Positions 13,769 through 25,203 of a stretch of DNA of 64,000 nt are shown here, in pieces (position 1 is the first letter of the stretch; every line of letters begins with the position of its first letter). The notes beneath the pieces were generated by a model. It had not been told where the DNA came from and ran no database searches. It saw only the letters and a list, made by a program, of their open reading frames with translations. The DNA lies in contig JAOVVO010000252.1 in assembly GCA_028564675.1 (NCBI GenBank), positions 38,393 through 102,392 of the forward strand. The letters are read 5' to 3'. The position numbers and the translations under genes were made by a program. This DNA is from Onchocerca lupi (taxonomy: Eukaryota > Nematoda > Chromadorea > Rhabditida > Onchocercidae).

Positions 13769-13774
13769 TTTATT
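13769..13774 (-). terminator. Polyadenylation signal of the Pro-rich protein gene
   Basis: AATAAA on the minus strand about 70 nt beyond the stop codon at 13843, a normal spacing for a nematode 3' UTR. Confidence 0.5.
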
Positions 13775-13842
13775 CCTTAAATTAGAATAAAAAAGGCACA
13801 ATTAAAGAGGAAAGACAAGAAATCAATGTTTCATAAAGGGTC

Positions 13843-16060
13843 CTAGCTCGTTAATCGTTGTTTGAAAAGTTTCGCAATTCTTAATCGATCACGATAACCA
13901 CCTTGATTACTATCTGCTGTTGTACCACTACTTTCCTGATAAACTTGTACCGGTCCGGCAGCTTGTTCCGGATATGTTGGAGCGGGAGCGGGAGCTGGAG
14001 CTGGTATTGATGGTGCTTGCTCCTGATATGATTCTTGTGCAGCCGGTGATGGAATTTCCGCAGTCATTGCTGATGACTGTTCCGCATGTGTTGATTGACC
14101 AAGTGGTAGCTGTGCGTCTGTTGCTGGTGCTGCTACCGGTAGAGGTGCCGGTGGAGGTGCTGGTGGTAATTCAGCGGATCCATACGTTCCGCTTGCTTCT
14201 CCTCCGCCGTAACTATCGCTTGCGTAAGATGCTGCTCCATAAGCAGGTTGTCCTGCATGAGGTGCAGATTGCTGTTGATATTGAGGTTGTTGCTGATATT
14301 GAGGTTGCTGCTGATATTGAGGTTGTTGCTGATAATGAGGTTGCTGTTGATATTGAGGTTGCTGTTGATATTGAGATTGTTGTTGATATTGAGGTTGCTG
14401 TTGATAGGAAGGTGGAGGTGGTCCATATGAAAGAGGTGGTGGCGGTGGCCCATAGGCAGATGGTGGTGGCGGAGGTGCCCCATATGAAGGTGGTGGATAT
14501 AGAGGAGGTGGAGGTAACCCATAGGAAGGAGGTGGTGGAGGTGGTGGAGGTGGTGGCACTGCTCCATAGCCTTTTGGACCATATCTGGAAAAGAAAAACA
14601 AACCTTTTATGAATTTCAAGAAATTCAAAAATAAAATTTCAATCAAACTAAATGAATCTTCCTATCATGTCAGATTTTACGAAGCAAAGCTTTGTTTGAA
14701 TAAAATATAACGAAATTTTATCTTAGTATTTTAATTTTTATAATATCATTTGAGAAATTTCAAATTTTGGAAAATAAGTTTTTTTTTCTTGTTTGTATTG
14801 AAATGGAATTTCATTGTGTTAAAGATAATAACGAAATATACAAATTCATTTGAAATCAATTTTTTTTCCCAAAATAAAAAAAAAAATTATTTAAAAAAAA
14901 TATTTTTATTTATCTTCTTTCTTGTTCTACAATTTTCTACAAATATATCATTTTTAATCAATCAGAGAGATATATCGATGTATCTCTTTCTTCATATATT
15001 TCATTACTATAAATTTTCTCATAATTGTTTGACGAATGAATTTTTTGTAAAGCATTTTACATTATTACATTAAAATAATTTTAATTTTATTAGTTAATTT
15101 CATTTTAAATATATATTCGTTATATTAAATTTAAAAAATTATTAAATGCGAGATGTATTATATTATTTATTACAAATATAAATACTGTATCCAATAATAT
15201 TATCCGTAATATTCGTTCCCCAAATTTCTTGATATAATTAACTCTATTGTTCAATTTTTTTTTCTTTTATTTATTGATTTCTATCCTTCAATTCTATTTT
15301 ATGAAAAATATATACATATATATATTAAAGATGAATTTAAAAATAAAAAGGCGAGGAAGTAGAAAAGAAAAAACTAATTTAATAATGATAATTTTTTATT
15401 TAACTGTATGATTTTAAAACAACTGTTAATAAAATTTCGTAAATTAGCATGAAAAATAAACTTACCCTCCACCACTACTACAGGTACTACCACAACCACA
15501 AGATGGTCGACTTGGTGGACAGCAACAACTACTAAGACAACTATAAACAGGACCAATTAGTGCACCAATTAACAAAGTTTCCAGCAATAACAGCTGCAAA
15601 TAGAATTTTCAAAATTAGATTTGGAAAAGAAGTGCAAAATGTTTAGCGAAGAAATAAGGCTAATTATTGCAGTCTTTAATATCTATTATTTTCATGTTGA
15701 AAAGTTTCAAATTTCAAATTTAAAAGCTTCTAAGATTTTTCAACAAAAAAGGATTGCAAATGTAACCAACAAACTATTAATTTATTCGAAAAATAAAACT
15801 TTGATTAAATAATGAATGAATTAGAATTGTATTTTTCTTTTTTTTTTTTTTAACATTTCAAATAATATATCACAAAAAAGAAAAAAAAATTGTACCGATG
15901 ATATATTCAATTTATCCAATTTGGTTCAATTTACAGTTTAATTTCTGAACAATTTTAAAATTTCAATTTTTTAGAATATCAACTTTTCAAAAAAACAAAA
16001 AAAAAAAAAAAAATTGAGGAAAGAAGAAGGAGGAAATAAAAAAACACTTACCGCGGTCAT
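13843..16060 (-). CDS. Secreted Cys-rich, Pro/Tyr/Gln-repeat protein (292 aa, 3 exons)
   Basis: Coding exons 16052-16060, 15466-15593 and 13843-14584 join in phase (9+128+742 = 879 nt). Residues 1-21 form a hydrophobic signal peptide (MTALLLLETLLIGALIG...). Next comes a Cys cluster at residues 22-41 (seven Cys, including CCC and CGC). Residues 47-105 are Pro/Tyr/Gly-rich with a run of ten Pro and several SYG spacers. Residues 106-153 are eight tandem hexapeptides of the form YQQQPQ, followed by an Ala/Pro/Ser-rich region and a basic C-terminus ending KQRLTS. Composition resembles secreted cuticle or surface proteins of nematodes, where Tyr and Gln can be cross-linked, and the Cys-plus-polyproline start recalls ground-like proteins. 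No ground-like domain is seen. The start is chosen because the 9-nt exon (Met-Thr-Ala) ends at GTAAGT and restores the signal peptide. The function assignment is inference; the exon structure is well supported. Confidence 0.8.
14263..14406 (-). repeat. Eight 18-bp coding repeats (YQQQPQ hexapeptides)
   Basis: Exactly 144 bp, or eight 18-bp units, encode Tyr-Gln-Gln-Gln-(Pro/Ser)-(Gln/His/Ala). Units differ at a few positions. Because the period is a multiple of three, the antisense frames stay open too, which explains the long spurious open frames on both strands here. Confidence 0.9.
14585..15465 (-). other. Intron 2 of the Pro-rich protein gene
   Basis: 881-nt AT-rich intron with donor GTAAGT and acceptor TTTTCCAG. 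No other feature was seen inside it. Intron 1 (15594-16051) is likewise featureless and ends TTTGCAG. Confidence 0.75.
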
Positions 16061-16883
16061 TTTTTTTTTTTTTCGCTAATCCTTTGCTAAATTGAAAAAT
16101 CTAGCCCGTTATAGCTAAAAATAAAAATACTGAAGAATACTTGCGAATTGGAATCAGAAAAAAAAAAAAAGAAAAAAAACGAGAAATGCGTATTTTTTAA
16201 AATTGAAATAATTGAAATACAGAGATATTTTAATTAAATGATTGCCAATAAAGTTCAAATAGTAAATGATAAGGAATGATAAAAATTAACACCCGAATTG
16301 ATGGTAAATTTCAATACTAATTATTTGAGCTGTAGTCGCTTCTTTAAGTACCCCGCGATTCGATACACCCTAATCTTCAAAACATACAGAAAGGATATGC
16401 ATCCATCCTATTTGTACACACCTCCTTTACCTCGTTTTCACCCCCGTAAACACCCCCATCCCCGCCCCCGCTCCTCATCCTATTTCCATCCCGTTTATTA
16501 AAGCCATCTGTATAATACAATATATCTATATATCTATGCATAAGAAACACACATATCTACACCCACATACATACACCCACACATCTACACCCACGCACAT
16601 GCACCCACATAAATTTTATACATCCTCAGTATATTGTATATTTTACATACACATCCATGCTCACCCAACAAGTTTCAGTCACTATCTTATTCGGTTTACA
16701 AGTCATTCTACCGAAAAACGCCTACGGCATTTTTGTTTTTATCCGTTTTTGTTGCTCTTTGCTATGAACTTACTTCTCTATTTTACTATCACTACTATTT
16801 TTATAATTATAGTTATTATCACTACTTTTATTATTACAATAACAATAAGAAATGATAGAATTTTTAAATTATAATATTTGTAT
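16061..16883. other. Upstream region of the Pro-rich protein gene with a C-rich tract
   Basis: Immediately 5' of the start codon, ATTTAG on the minus strand about 30 nt upstream could be a cis- or trans-splice acceptor. From about 16370 to 16620 the plus strand is rich in CCC, CACCCA and ACAC groups, a sharp change from the AT-rich background. Plus-strand open frames here are compositionally odd and not convincing genes. Confidence 0.5.
16441..16469 (-). promoter_or_regulatory. G-quadruplex motif upstream of the Pro-rich protein gene
   Basis: On the minus strand four G runs of 5, 4, 5 and 5 are separated by loops of 1, 2 and 7 nt within 29 bases. It lies about 380 bp upstream of the start codon at 16060, on the coding strand. 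The surrounding 16380-16620 is unusually C-rich on the plus strand (many CACCC and CCC groups). The motif is clear by sequence; a promoter role is inference. Confidence 0.45.
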
Positions 16884-17410
16884 TATTATCATTATCAATA
16901 TTATCATTTATGATCACTTCTAATTATTGTTTGCTATTAATAAAAGAAGGAAAAAAAAAAAGTAAAAATAAATTCTTATTATATATTTTATTGAAAAAAG
17001 AAACTGATCTAAATTTTCATCCTTATCATTTCTATGAATATATTATTGCCTTTTCATTTATTTATTCAATATCATTTACGATTTTAAATGATATATCAGT
17101 GAATAATTTATCTTTTTTCATCTTCTTTATTACTATATATTTATGAATCACTATCATTATCAATTATCATCATTTTTTATTACTTCTAATGTTGATAAAA
17201 AAAAAGGAGCGAAGAAAAAAAAGTAAAATTAAAAATAAATTCCATTGTATATTTAATTTTGAAAGAAGAAATTGATGCGAACTTTCATTTTTATCAATTC
17301 CATGAATAATATCCTCATCTTTTCATTTGTTTTTTGAATATCATTTATGATTTAAGTATATATATCAATGAATAATTCATTCTTTTTCTTCTTCTTCTAT
17401 TTCTCCCTTT
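16884..17410. repeat. Tandem duplication of about 267 bp
   Basis: Two diverged copies start at about 16884 (TTATCATTATCAATATTATC) and 17151 (CTATCATTATCAATTATCAT). Collinear blocks include ACTTCTAAT, AAGTAAAA, AAATAAATTC, TATGAATA-like, CTTTTCATTT and ATATCATTTA. Many substitutions and small indels separate the copies, so the duplication is old. Non-coding. Confidence 0.7.
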
Positions 17411-20155
17411 TTTTTTCTGAATTCATTATTCACATAACAAATCGGTGATCAATTTATGTTACATTCATTTTCACTAATTTTTCCAAATTCCATTTTCATA
17501 TCCGTTCTTTCTTTTCTTTCACTTTTCCTTTTTGAAATTTTCGTCTTTTTTTTCCTTTTTATTTCCATGTAATTAGCTGAATTAGTTGGAAATTTCTGCT
17601 CCGTTTTTTTTTCCCGATCCATTTTTGTTCACCTCAATTCATTACTATCACTTTCTTCCTATCATTCCTGTTTTACACTGTAAAATTGTCTCTCGTCCAA
17701 GAAAATAAGAAATATCCTGTGTTTTTATTTTTCCTTTGTATGATACAAGAAAAAAAAAATGATAGGAAGTTAAAAATTTTGAAGAAAATTAAGATCATTT
17801 TTTTTTTTTTTTTCAAGAAAATGATGAAATTAATTGATACAAATCTAAGTGTTAGAACTGTTGAGAAAAGTTATTGGAATTCAATTTTGATGTAAAATTT
17901 GCTGAGTGATTTGTTTTAAAAAATGCGACATAATTAAAGCATTTTCTTTTGTTAATGATTTTCGATCATTTTCTATTACCAATGATGATTTTCTGCATTT
18001 TTTATTATTAATTAGTAAAAATTAGTAAAACTTTTATTTGAGCATTTCATGAATTTCCTTAGATTTCGAATTCACTCGATTTGAACAATTTTAATTGCTG
18101 TTTGAAATACGCTTAATACTTGACAAGATATCTAATGATAGTTAATTAATTATTATTGCTATGTTTATCGAATTTTCTGCATATATTTAGAGATATAGTT
18201 TCTTTTTTTTTTTTTTTTAAATTGCTAGAAAATTTCATTTTCGTCCTCTAATCAAAATTCAAATTAAATGCCTTTTGAATTTATCAATTTCAATGTTTTT
18301 AATTTCATTAACAAATCAGCAGTTTTTTTTTTTTTTTTTTTTTTTTGTTAAATTAACTAAAATTATGGCTTGCAAAATGTCCAGTCATTTATTCTAACGG
18401 TATAAATAAAATAGCTGCAAAATAAATACAAATTATTCATCCGATTTTCAAAAAACATAAAGATATTATCGTGTTATCAGTCATATCAAATCATTTCGTT
18501 TAATTCATTGAAAGGTCGATAGTAAATTTTGATATTAAATTGATCATTTATTCCAAAAAAAAGAAAAAGTTGCTAAATAAACTTCTTTTTATTCTACATT
18601 TTCAACCATTAAAATAAAATTTTCCTTCAAATTTTTTTTTTCCACTTATATGCCAAATACCAAATTTAATTGATAATTTCATTGACAAGTCAACAGCACT
18701 TATTCCTTTTTTCTTTTTTCTTTTTTTTTTTTTCATTTTATTAAAGTTAAACAAAATTATTCGTTGTAAAGTGATGATTGTAATTATGTTGAATGTCAAC
18801 CTAATTATTTGGATAATTAAATAGATCATTCCTTGCAATCATATAGCAATGATATCCCAAGACTATTTCAGCAAATTTCACATGAAATTAAATTATCTCA
18901 TTTCATTCATTTATTAAGCTCATTCTTTTATTTCTGATTCTGGAAAATCATTTTTCTTGAGAGAAAAAAAAAAGAAAAAAACTGAAAGGAAATATCTCAA
19001 TTTTTTGAAACCGGTCTTCCTAACATTGTAACAGTTGAACTTTCTTTTTTTTTTTACATTTATTTTGAGAATTTCTGGAATATATTTTGTCATCATATCT
19101 CGAGGTCATCAAGTAAATTTTTCCAAAGGAAAAAAAAAGACGATAAAAGGTTACGTCTATGAATATCTTTTTCCAAATTCAATCTATAGCAATAAATAAA
19201 AATTAATTGTCGAATGGGAAAAAAAAGAAATGAATTGAAATTATTGAATTTGAAGCAAAAAAAAAAAAAAAAAAATTAATATTTTATCAACTTTTGTCCA
19301 TATTTTATTTCCATCAGCTACTGACAATTTTTATATAATCCGATAATTTGGAATGAAATTATTCATTCTCTAAATAAGATTTGAAAAATATAACGAGAGA
19401 ATTGCAAATCTTGCTGTTTTTCAGTTTTAAATTAACTAACTTAAATTAATTTCACTCAACGAAATTAATTTCAGCTAATAATGCCTAGTAAATAGTGAGA
19501 GGAAATGAAATCTAATTGGATAAAGTCTTCTCATTTTATTCTTAAATATAATAATTAACTTTCAGTCAACTTTTTTTTTGAAAATAATTAATAATAATTA
19601 ACTTTTAGTTAATTATATTTTCTTAAAGTAAAATTTAATTCAATAAACTGTGTGAATTTCTTTCTCTTTTTTTTTCTGAATTTAATTGATTTTTGGAAGG
19701 AAATGAAATTTAGTTCATTAAAATGGATAAGTTTTCTCCTGCTTTCGTTTTCTTAGACATATTTGGCATATATATTTTGCAAGATTACAAATACAAAGTT
19801 CGATAGTATTCAAATAAAAGATAATACTACCTATTATATCAATGATAAAAATAATTTTTCGCTAACTGATAAATTAATTTTTTTCTTTTTTTTTTTGAGA
19901 TTACATGGTTAACAAAGATATACATATTTTTTTAAATTTAGTTTATTTTAAAGATTCATATTCCTTTTTTTTTTTTTTTTTTTTTAAATAAATTATGCTT
20001 TTTATCCTATCTTTTTAAATCTTGCGCATTAACAATTGAATCAATTCGTCACACTCAAAAACGTTTATCCGTTTTATTCATATATTTATTTCATACAGTA
20101 TTAATAACCATATAAAATTATTTTTCATTTTTTTCCTCTCTCTCTCTCTCTACAG
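17411..20155. other. AT-rich stretch without a recognised gene
   Basis: Long T runs occur near 17798, 18205, 18325 and 19965. No splice-bounded coding segment was seen until the acceptor at 20155. Open frames on both strands are low-complexity. Confidence 0.6.
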
Positions 20156-20196
20156 AATCAGTTATCAGAAGAGATGAATCATATTTTGGATTATGA
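20156..20196 (+). CDS. Candidate terminal exon of an unidentified plus-strand gene
   Basis: An excellent acceptor (pyrimidine tract of about 20 nt ending CTCTCTACAG) precedes a short segment. Entered in phase 1, as left by the exon ending at 3099, it reads (E)SVIRRDESYFGL and then TGA. Entered in phase 0 it reads NQLSEEMNHILDYDKLG and then TAA. A possible AATAAA follows near 20330. The combined tail KKQESVIRRDESYFGL would end in a hydrophobic residue like some PDZ-ligand tails, but no family is recognised. Joining it to 3051-3099 needs an intron of 17 kb with the Pro-rich gene nested inside on the other strand, so confidence is low. Confidence 0.25.
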
Positions 20197-20199
20197 TAA

Positions 20200-23109
20200 G
20201 TTAGGCTAATTTCCTAATATCATTTTTTATCATGAAGATGAAGAATTTCGTTATAATCCTAAGAATTATGAATTTCTTTACAATTTTATGTTGAATTTCA
20301 TTAGCTATTAACATGAAAGATTAAACTGGAAATAAAAAAAAAAAGACAACACACGTATAAAATAACAATTAGCGAAATCAAAATAGTTTGTAAACATTAA
20401 TCGATTTAATAAAAAACTTTTTCTCCAATTAATTGCTTTTAAAATTTATTTCTTTCCAAACGTCAATTTAATTAGCTTCTAAAACGCTTTGCCAGTAATT
20501 ATTTTGTGAAACGAATTTGATCGCTCAGGAATTTTTTTGCTGACAATTTTCGGAGAAAAAAATATCTAATTGAACTTCAATAATTTTATGGTTGCACGTG
20601 GAATATTAGAAAATGTGTATGATTCGGAAGAAATTAGTCGATTTAAAACATCCAATATAGCTAAAAAAAAATAGTGACATTTTATTTCCGAATTTCAATT
20701 CTGATTTTCTTTTATTTCTATCCTGAGAATTTACAACTTTTTGTCAAGAAACACACTTCGCATCATAACAAAGCATCTCAAAAATCATTGATATTTCGCA
20801 TTTATCAATGAGTTGTTAACTCTCTCATTAAAAAAATATCCAGCCATTGTTCATGATAATGTTTTCAGTCGATAAATTTTTGATAATGTATTGAACAAAA
20901 TGATCAGTTCATGATACAGAGAGAGAGAAAGAGAAAAAAAAAGAAAGATTTCATGAAGGATCGTTTAAATGATTGACACACTATGGTATTTTTCTTTTTT
21001 TTTTCTTTTGATGACTGATTGGATTACTTTTAAAAAATGCAAACTGTATAGTTGAAATATCGCTTGACAAAAAACACAAATGCACAAATCTTCAGACAAG
21101 AAAAACGGGTTTATTAAGGAAATTCTGATTGCCTCATCCGATCTGATGACATTCCATGATCAATCCAATCCGCGATGATGCATTTCGAGAAAGCAACCAC
21201 AACTAAAAAATAACGATCAAAGGGTATGAGATACTGGAATTTATAAGGACATCACTTAATTGACATCAAACAAATATCAAGACATAAAAAGAAAGTAAAG
21301 GAAAAAAATTCTTGTGAATTTCAGGTCCAAAGGCATTAATTTAAATTTTTAAAATTTTAATTCCCAACATTCGTCCCATCATTTCAAAAGTCCGAGATTA
21401 ATCTTCCTTTTATTTCTGATCTCGTATCTTTCGCCAACAGTTAAAGCAGAACTGAATCAGAGGCTTTTGCCATATTATGAGCTTAATCAACGCCAACTAC
21501 GTTAAACCATGTTTTCAGCCGAAAAGTACTAGGAAATTCCAATCTGTTTCTTTATGAATAACTCCAGCTCAAACTGTTAAGTCCAAATACGTCACGATTC
21601 AGAAAATCGAGAATCTTCTTCATCCTTAATACTATGAACCACTCGCATTTCCATATTATTATGTTTCTTCCGTCAAACATTCGAACCATGAAAAGCAGAG
21701 AATAAAAGGAAAACACAAGTGAGAAATCTGCTTTATAAATTCTATAAAAGCAAACAGACATTTTGCATATTTTCTTCCTCATTCTGTTTTTTATACACAT
21801 TTAAAAACATTATATCGAAGCTTGACTGCACTACAGTCATCATACAAGTGCACGAATATTAAATGTATTATTCAAATACTTCAAATACAGCCATATAAAA
21901 TTTAGTTTTAAATTTAGCCCGATTCACTGATGTCAATATGATGCAAACTTCTAGTTATTCAAAGCAGTAACAATGAAAAAAAAAAAAAAAAAAACAATGA
22001 AAAACAAAGAGAAAAATACAACACAGAATGGGATGTCCTAAGGACAATTACTTTGAAAATTTTTCAAGTTCAAAATTTTAAAATTAGAGTCAGTAATGAC
22101 TTGATCTTTTTTTTTTTTTTTGCTCCCCGCAACTGATCAAGAAACCGTACTGAAATTATTCTGAAAGCTCGAAATTGATAGAATCCATAGGGAGCACTCG
22201 AATGAAATAAATCAATGGATTTCAAGTAGCATAATGTGTTATCGTGTATCTTTTTGTAAATAAAGAGATCAATTTCGGGATGCTTGCGTTCTTCTAATAA
22301 ACTTTGTCCCACCATCACCATCACTACAATTATCATTAATTACCACCACTACCAAAGCACTTGTGACAGTCTCCCGAATCTTCTGAAACTGCATTTAAGT
22401 TTGTACAAAAGAAGAGAAATTTTACATTATTTTTGTCTTATTCATATTTTATGACTTAATTAAACCTCAGAGAGAATCAATTTAATTTATTCACAAAATC
22501 TCAAAGGAGATATGATGGGTGAAAAAGAAGAAGGAAAAAAAACAGTCTGAATAAGTAAAATATTTGAGCTTTAACAGAAAACGATATTTTATTTAGTCAT
22601 CAAAAAAGTTTTTTTCTTTTTCAGATAAAAAACAGACTATGATTGCATGCATCATCCGACAACAAACGAATGTAACCAAAAGTAAATAAATAAGAACTAT
22701 CAAAGATAGGAGTGGTATTAAAAAAGAATATGTGAGACCTAACATTTGTTTAATGCAATGGAACACACGTAATGAATGCAACCGTAAATCTAATAAAAAA
22801 AAAAAAAAAAAACTTTGAAATGATTATAAACACAAATTTTCGAATGTTACATTTGTACAAACCACTGAGAGCTTACTTAGCAAATAAATTAAACGGCTGA
22901 TCTTGCAAACCTTTTATACAACTCTTTCCGTTGATAAGCTTAGCTAACTCACTATATTCGATGATAAGCTTAGCTAATCGACATGACATGTTGTTGAATT
23001 ATCAGTACAGTCCAAATAGATTAGAGAGGAGAAAAAAAAGAAAAAGAAAGAAACGGCGAAGATGCTTACGACAGTCCAATGCTATTATATGCTATCTCAA
23101 AAAAATTAG
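20200..23109. other. 3' flank of the wnk gene
   Basis: Moderately AT-rich, with no convincing coding exon. The part nearest the wnk stop (22588-23109) is probably 3' UTR. GATAAGCTTAGCTAA occurs twice, near 22935 and 22962. Purine-rich GAGAGAGA tracts occur near 20920. The open frames at 21552-21800 and 22070-22336 (minus) have no recognisable domain. Confidence 0.5.
22588..22593 (-). terminator. Possible polyadenylation signal of wnk
   Basis: AATAAA on the minus strand about 520 nt past the stop codon at 23110. Other matches lie farther on, so the used site cannot be fixed from sequence alone. Confidence 0.3.
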
Positions 23110-25161
23110 CTATTGCGGAGGTGTACTAAATGTTTCACGCAGATGACGTTCAATGTTGTAATTGAGCGACGGCGCGACCTCCGTTATAGTACTTGTTTTA
23201 TGTATGGCTGTTGATATTGGTTGTCTTGACAAAATGCCTCCATGAAAATAACCATGATCTAAACTGCTGCTAGAGATGTTTCCTTGTTGCTGCTGCTGAT
23301 GATGATGATGATGGTGATAATGATGATGATGATGCTGATGATGGCGATGTTGGTCAGCTACATTACTGTTAATTTGAGAGGAACAATGAGTTGAGGGATA
23401 AGCTGGTTTTCGTGATAATGCTGCATCAACTGATGTATGACGAGCACATTCGGCCAACGATGTTATCATATACGATCGTCGCGGCTAAAAATAATGTAAA
23501 AGTGAATAAAAGATTAATGGAATTTGAAAAAAAAAAAAGAAAAATTAAAGCGAAAAAAAGATGAAGAATACACAAACATCCAAATACAAATAAGTGATCA
23601 TAGCTAAGTCATTACACATTCTTAATAATATAAACACATACCAGGGTATCTCGTAACGATTCAAGATGTTGTCCAAGGAAACTATTTTGTGGTGGACTAC
23701 CAGGAAGCGATATCGACAAAGGAAGCTTCAAATGAGGATTGATACGAGAACCGCCAAGAGAATGATATGGAATGTGAATTGGATCATGTGGACCACTTCC
23801 ACAGCTATCGATGGAGCGAGTCAAACAGCCACCACCAGTTGCTACCAATGTATTTCCAATGCCCGGCTGATTATGACGCAAACGTAAACGTGCTAGCTGT
23901 AATTCACGACGTTGTCGCTCACGTAATAGTTCCAGTTCGAGTCTGTGCCTTCAAAATAAACTGTCCACTTCAAGGGAAAGATAAATGGTAAGTAAAAAAT
24001 AATTACACGACAAGTAATAGCAAAGAAATAATAAGAATCAGTAAAAAAGACATCAAAATGATTCACTCATATTCATAAAATTTTTGGTACATGAAAAAAA
24101 AAAAAGTATTTAGTAAAAATAATATTATATTCACAGAATGGAATCAATCATAGAACGCATTCTCTAACTTTCATGATCAATGCGTAGCTCAGTATCTGAA
24201 TGATAAAATTCTATAAGATCAACAACAAAATAAAACACCTCTGTATAAGCGACTGTATTGAATCATCATCTTCCTCGTTACATTCCTCATCAAGCTGAAA
24301 AAATTTTTAAATTAGCATTCTTAGCAATCATGAAAAATATAAGGAAAATAAATATTATCCTATGAATGTATATTGAATCTATGAATCGGCATCGAATGGT
24401 AATTCTCTGTTTTTATGAATCATTTAAAGGAATCATCTTTTAATAAATAAAAATATAGGAGAGTTCTTCAAAACAGCGGTTATCTAAACTGAAAAATACT
24501 TATCAATGCTTAAATATAACTGAGGAAGGGAAATATTATGCAAAAATAAAAAAGACTTCTTGTCTACTGATCTATTTAGGATTTCAAAAAATGATTTTGA
24601 CCATTTGTGATTTTTATCCAGAGATTTTATAATAAATAAAAATACTATGATTTCTTTTGTATAATTTGACATTTCCTCGGTGTGCACTCAGCTATATTGG
24701 AAAATGTGATATGGATTGGAAATTTCACGCATGCATCTCAATAAATTGTCATTCCACTAATTTCACTTATGAAAAAACTAATCAATTTTATCTTCCTCAG
24801 TTCTCTATTTAAGTACTTCATGAGGAATGAAAGGAAATCTGGAATGACTCTTATGTCCTCAATTAATTAAATGATGAAAACTCTGATTTTACAACCAAAT
24901 TTAAATTTAAACATCAGACGACAAATCATTCCGTGCACCATCTGTAAGCAATAAAGATATGTGCCAAAGTGAACGAACATGCAAATTCTGTTAGGATGAA
25001 ACAACCTGATCTTAAATCTTAGATCCACCGACTGAATTATTTTATATAATCAAAATAAGGCACAAGCTTGATAAGTAGAACTTCACTTGTAAGATTTCCC
25101 GAAGTTGCAGCATGATTCGTTTATCCTCATCGACCAGTAGATTCCTTCCGCGTAGCCGTTC
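23110..25161 (-). other. wnk-1: wnk exons 26-29, C-terminal coiled coil and His-rich tail
   Basis: Exons 25087-25161, 24239-24294, 23642-23948 and 23110-23484 (75, 56, 307 and 375 nt) encode residues 1406-1675. The first parts form a charged helix (DEDKRIMLQLREILQ, LDEECNEEDDDSIQSLIQ, then RHRLELELLRERQRRELQLA), matching the C-terminal coiled coil of WNKs used for multimerisation. A Gly/Pro/Ser segment follows. The last exon carries about 13 His in a His/Gln tract near the middle (HHQHHHHHYHHHHHHQQQQQ) and ends RETFSTPPQ. A 31-nt poly(A) at 25171-25201 abuts the acceptor of the first exon. Confidence 0.85.
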
Positions 25162-25168
25162 CTGCAGT

Positions 25169-25203
<35 letters not shown>

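Noticed and set aside
13920..14612. Long plus-strand open frame (230 codons) over the Pro-rich gene
   Set aside because: It is antisense to the 18-bp coding repeats and proline codons. The triplet periodicity keeps all frames open, composition is Val/Leu/Arg monotone, and no splice or start context supports it.
16298..16855. Plus-strand Pro/His/Thr-rich frames as genes
   Set aside because: They arise from the C-rich CACCC tract, overlap each other in several frames and end in ATT repeats.
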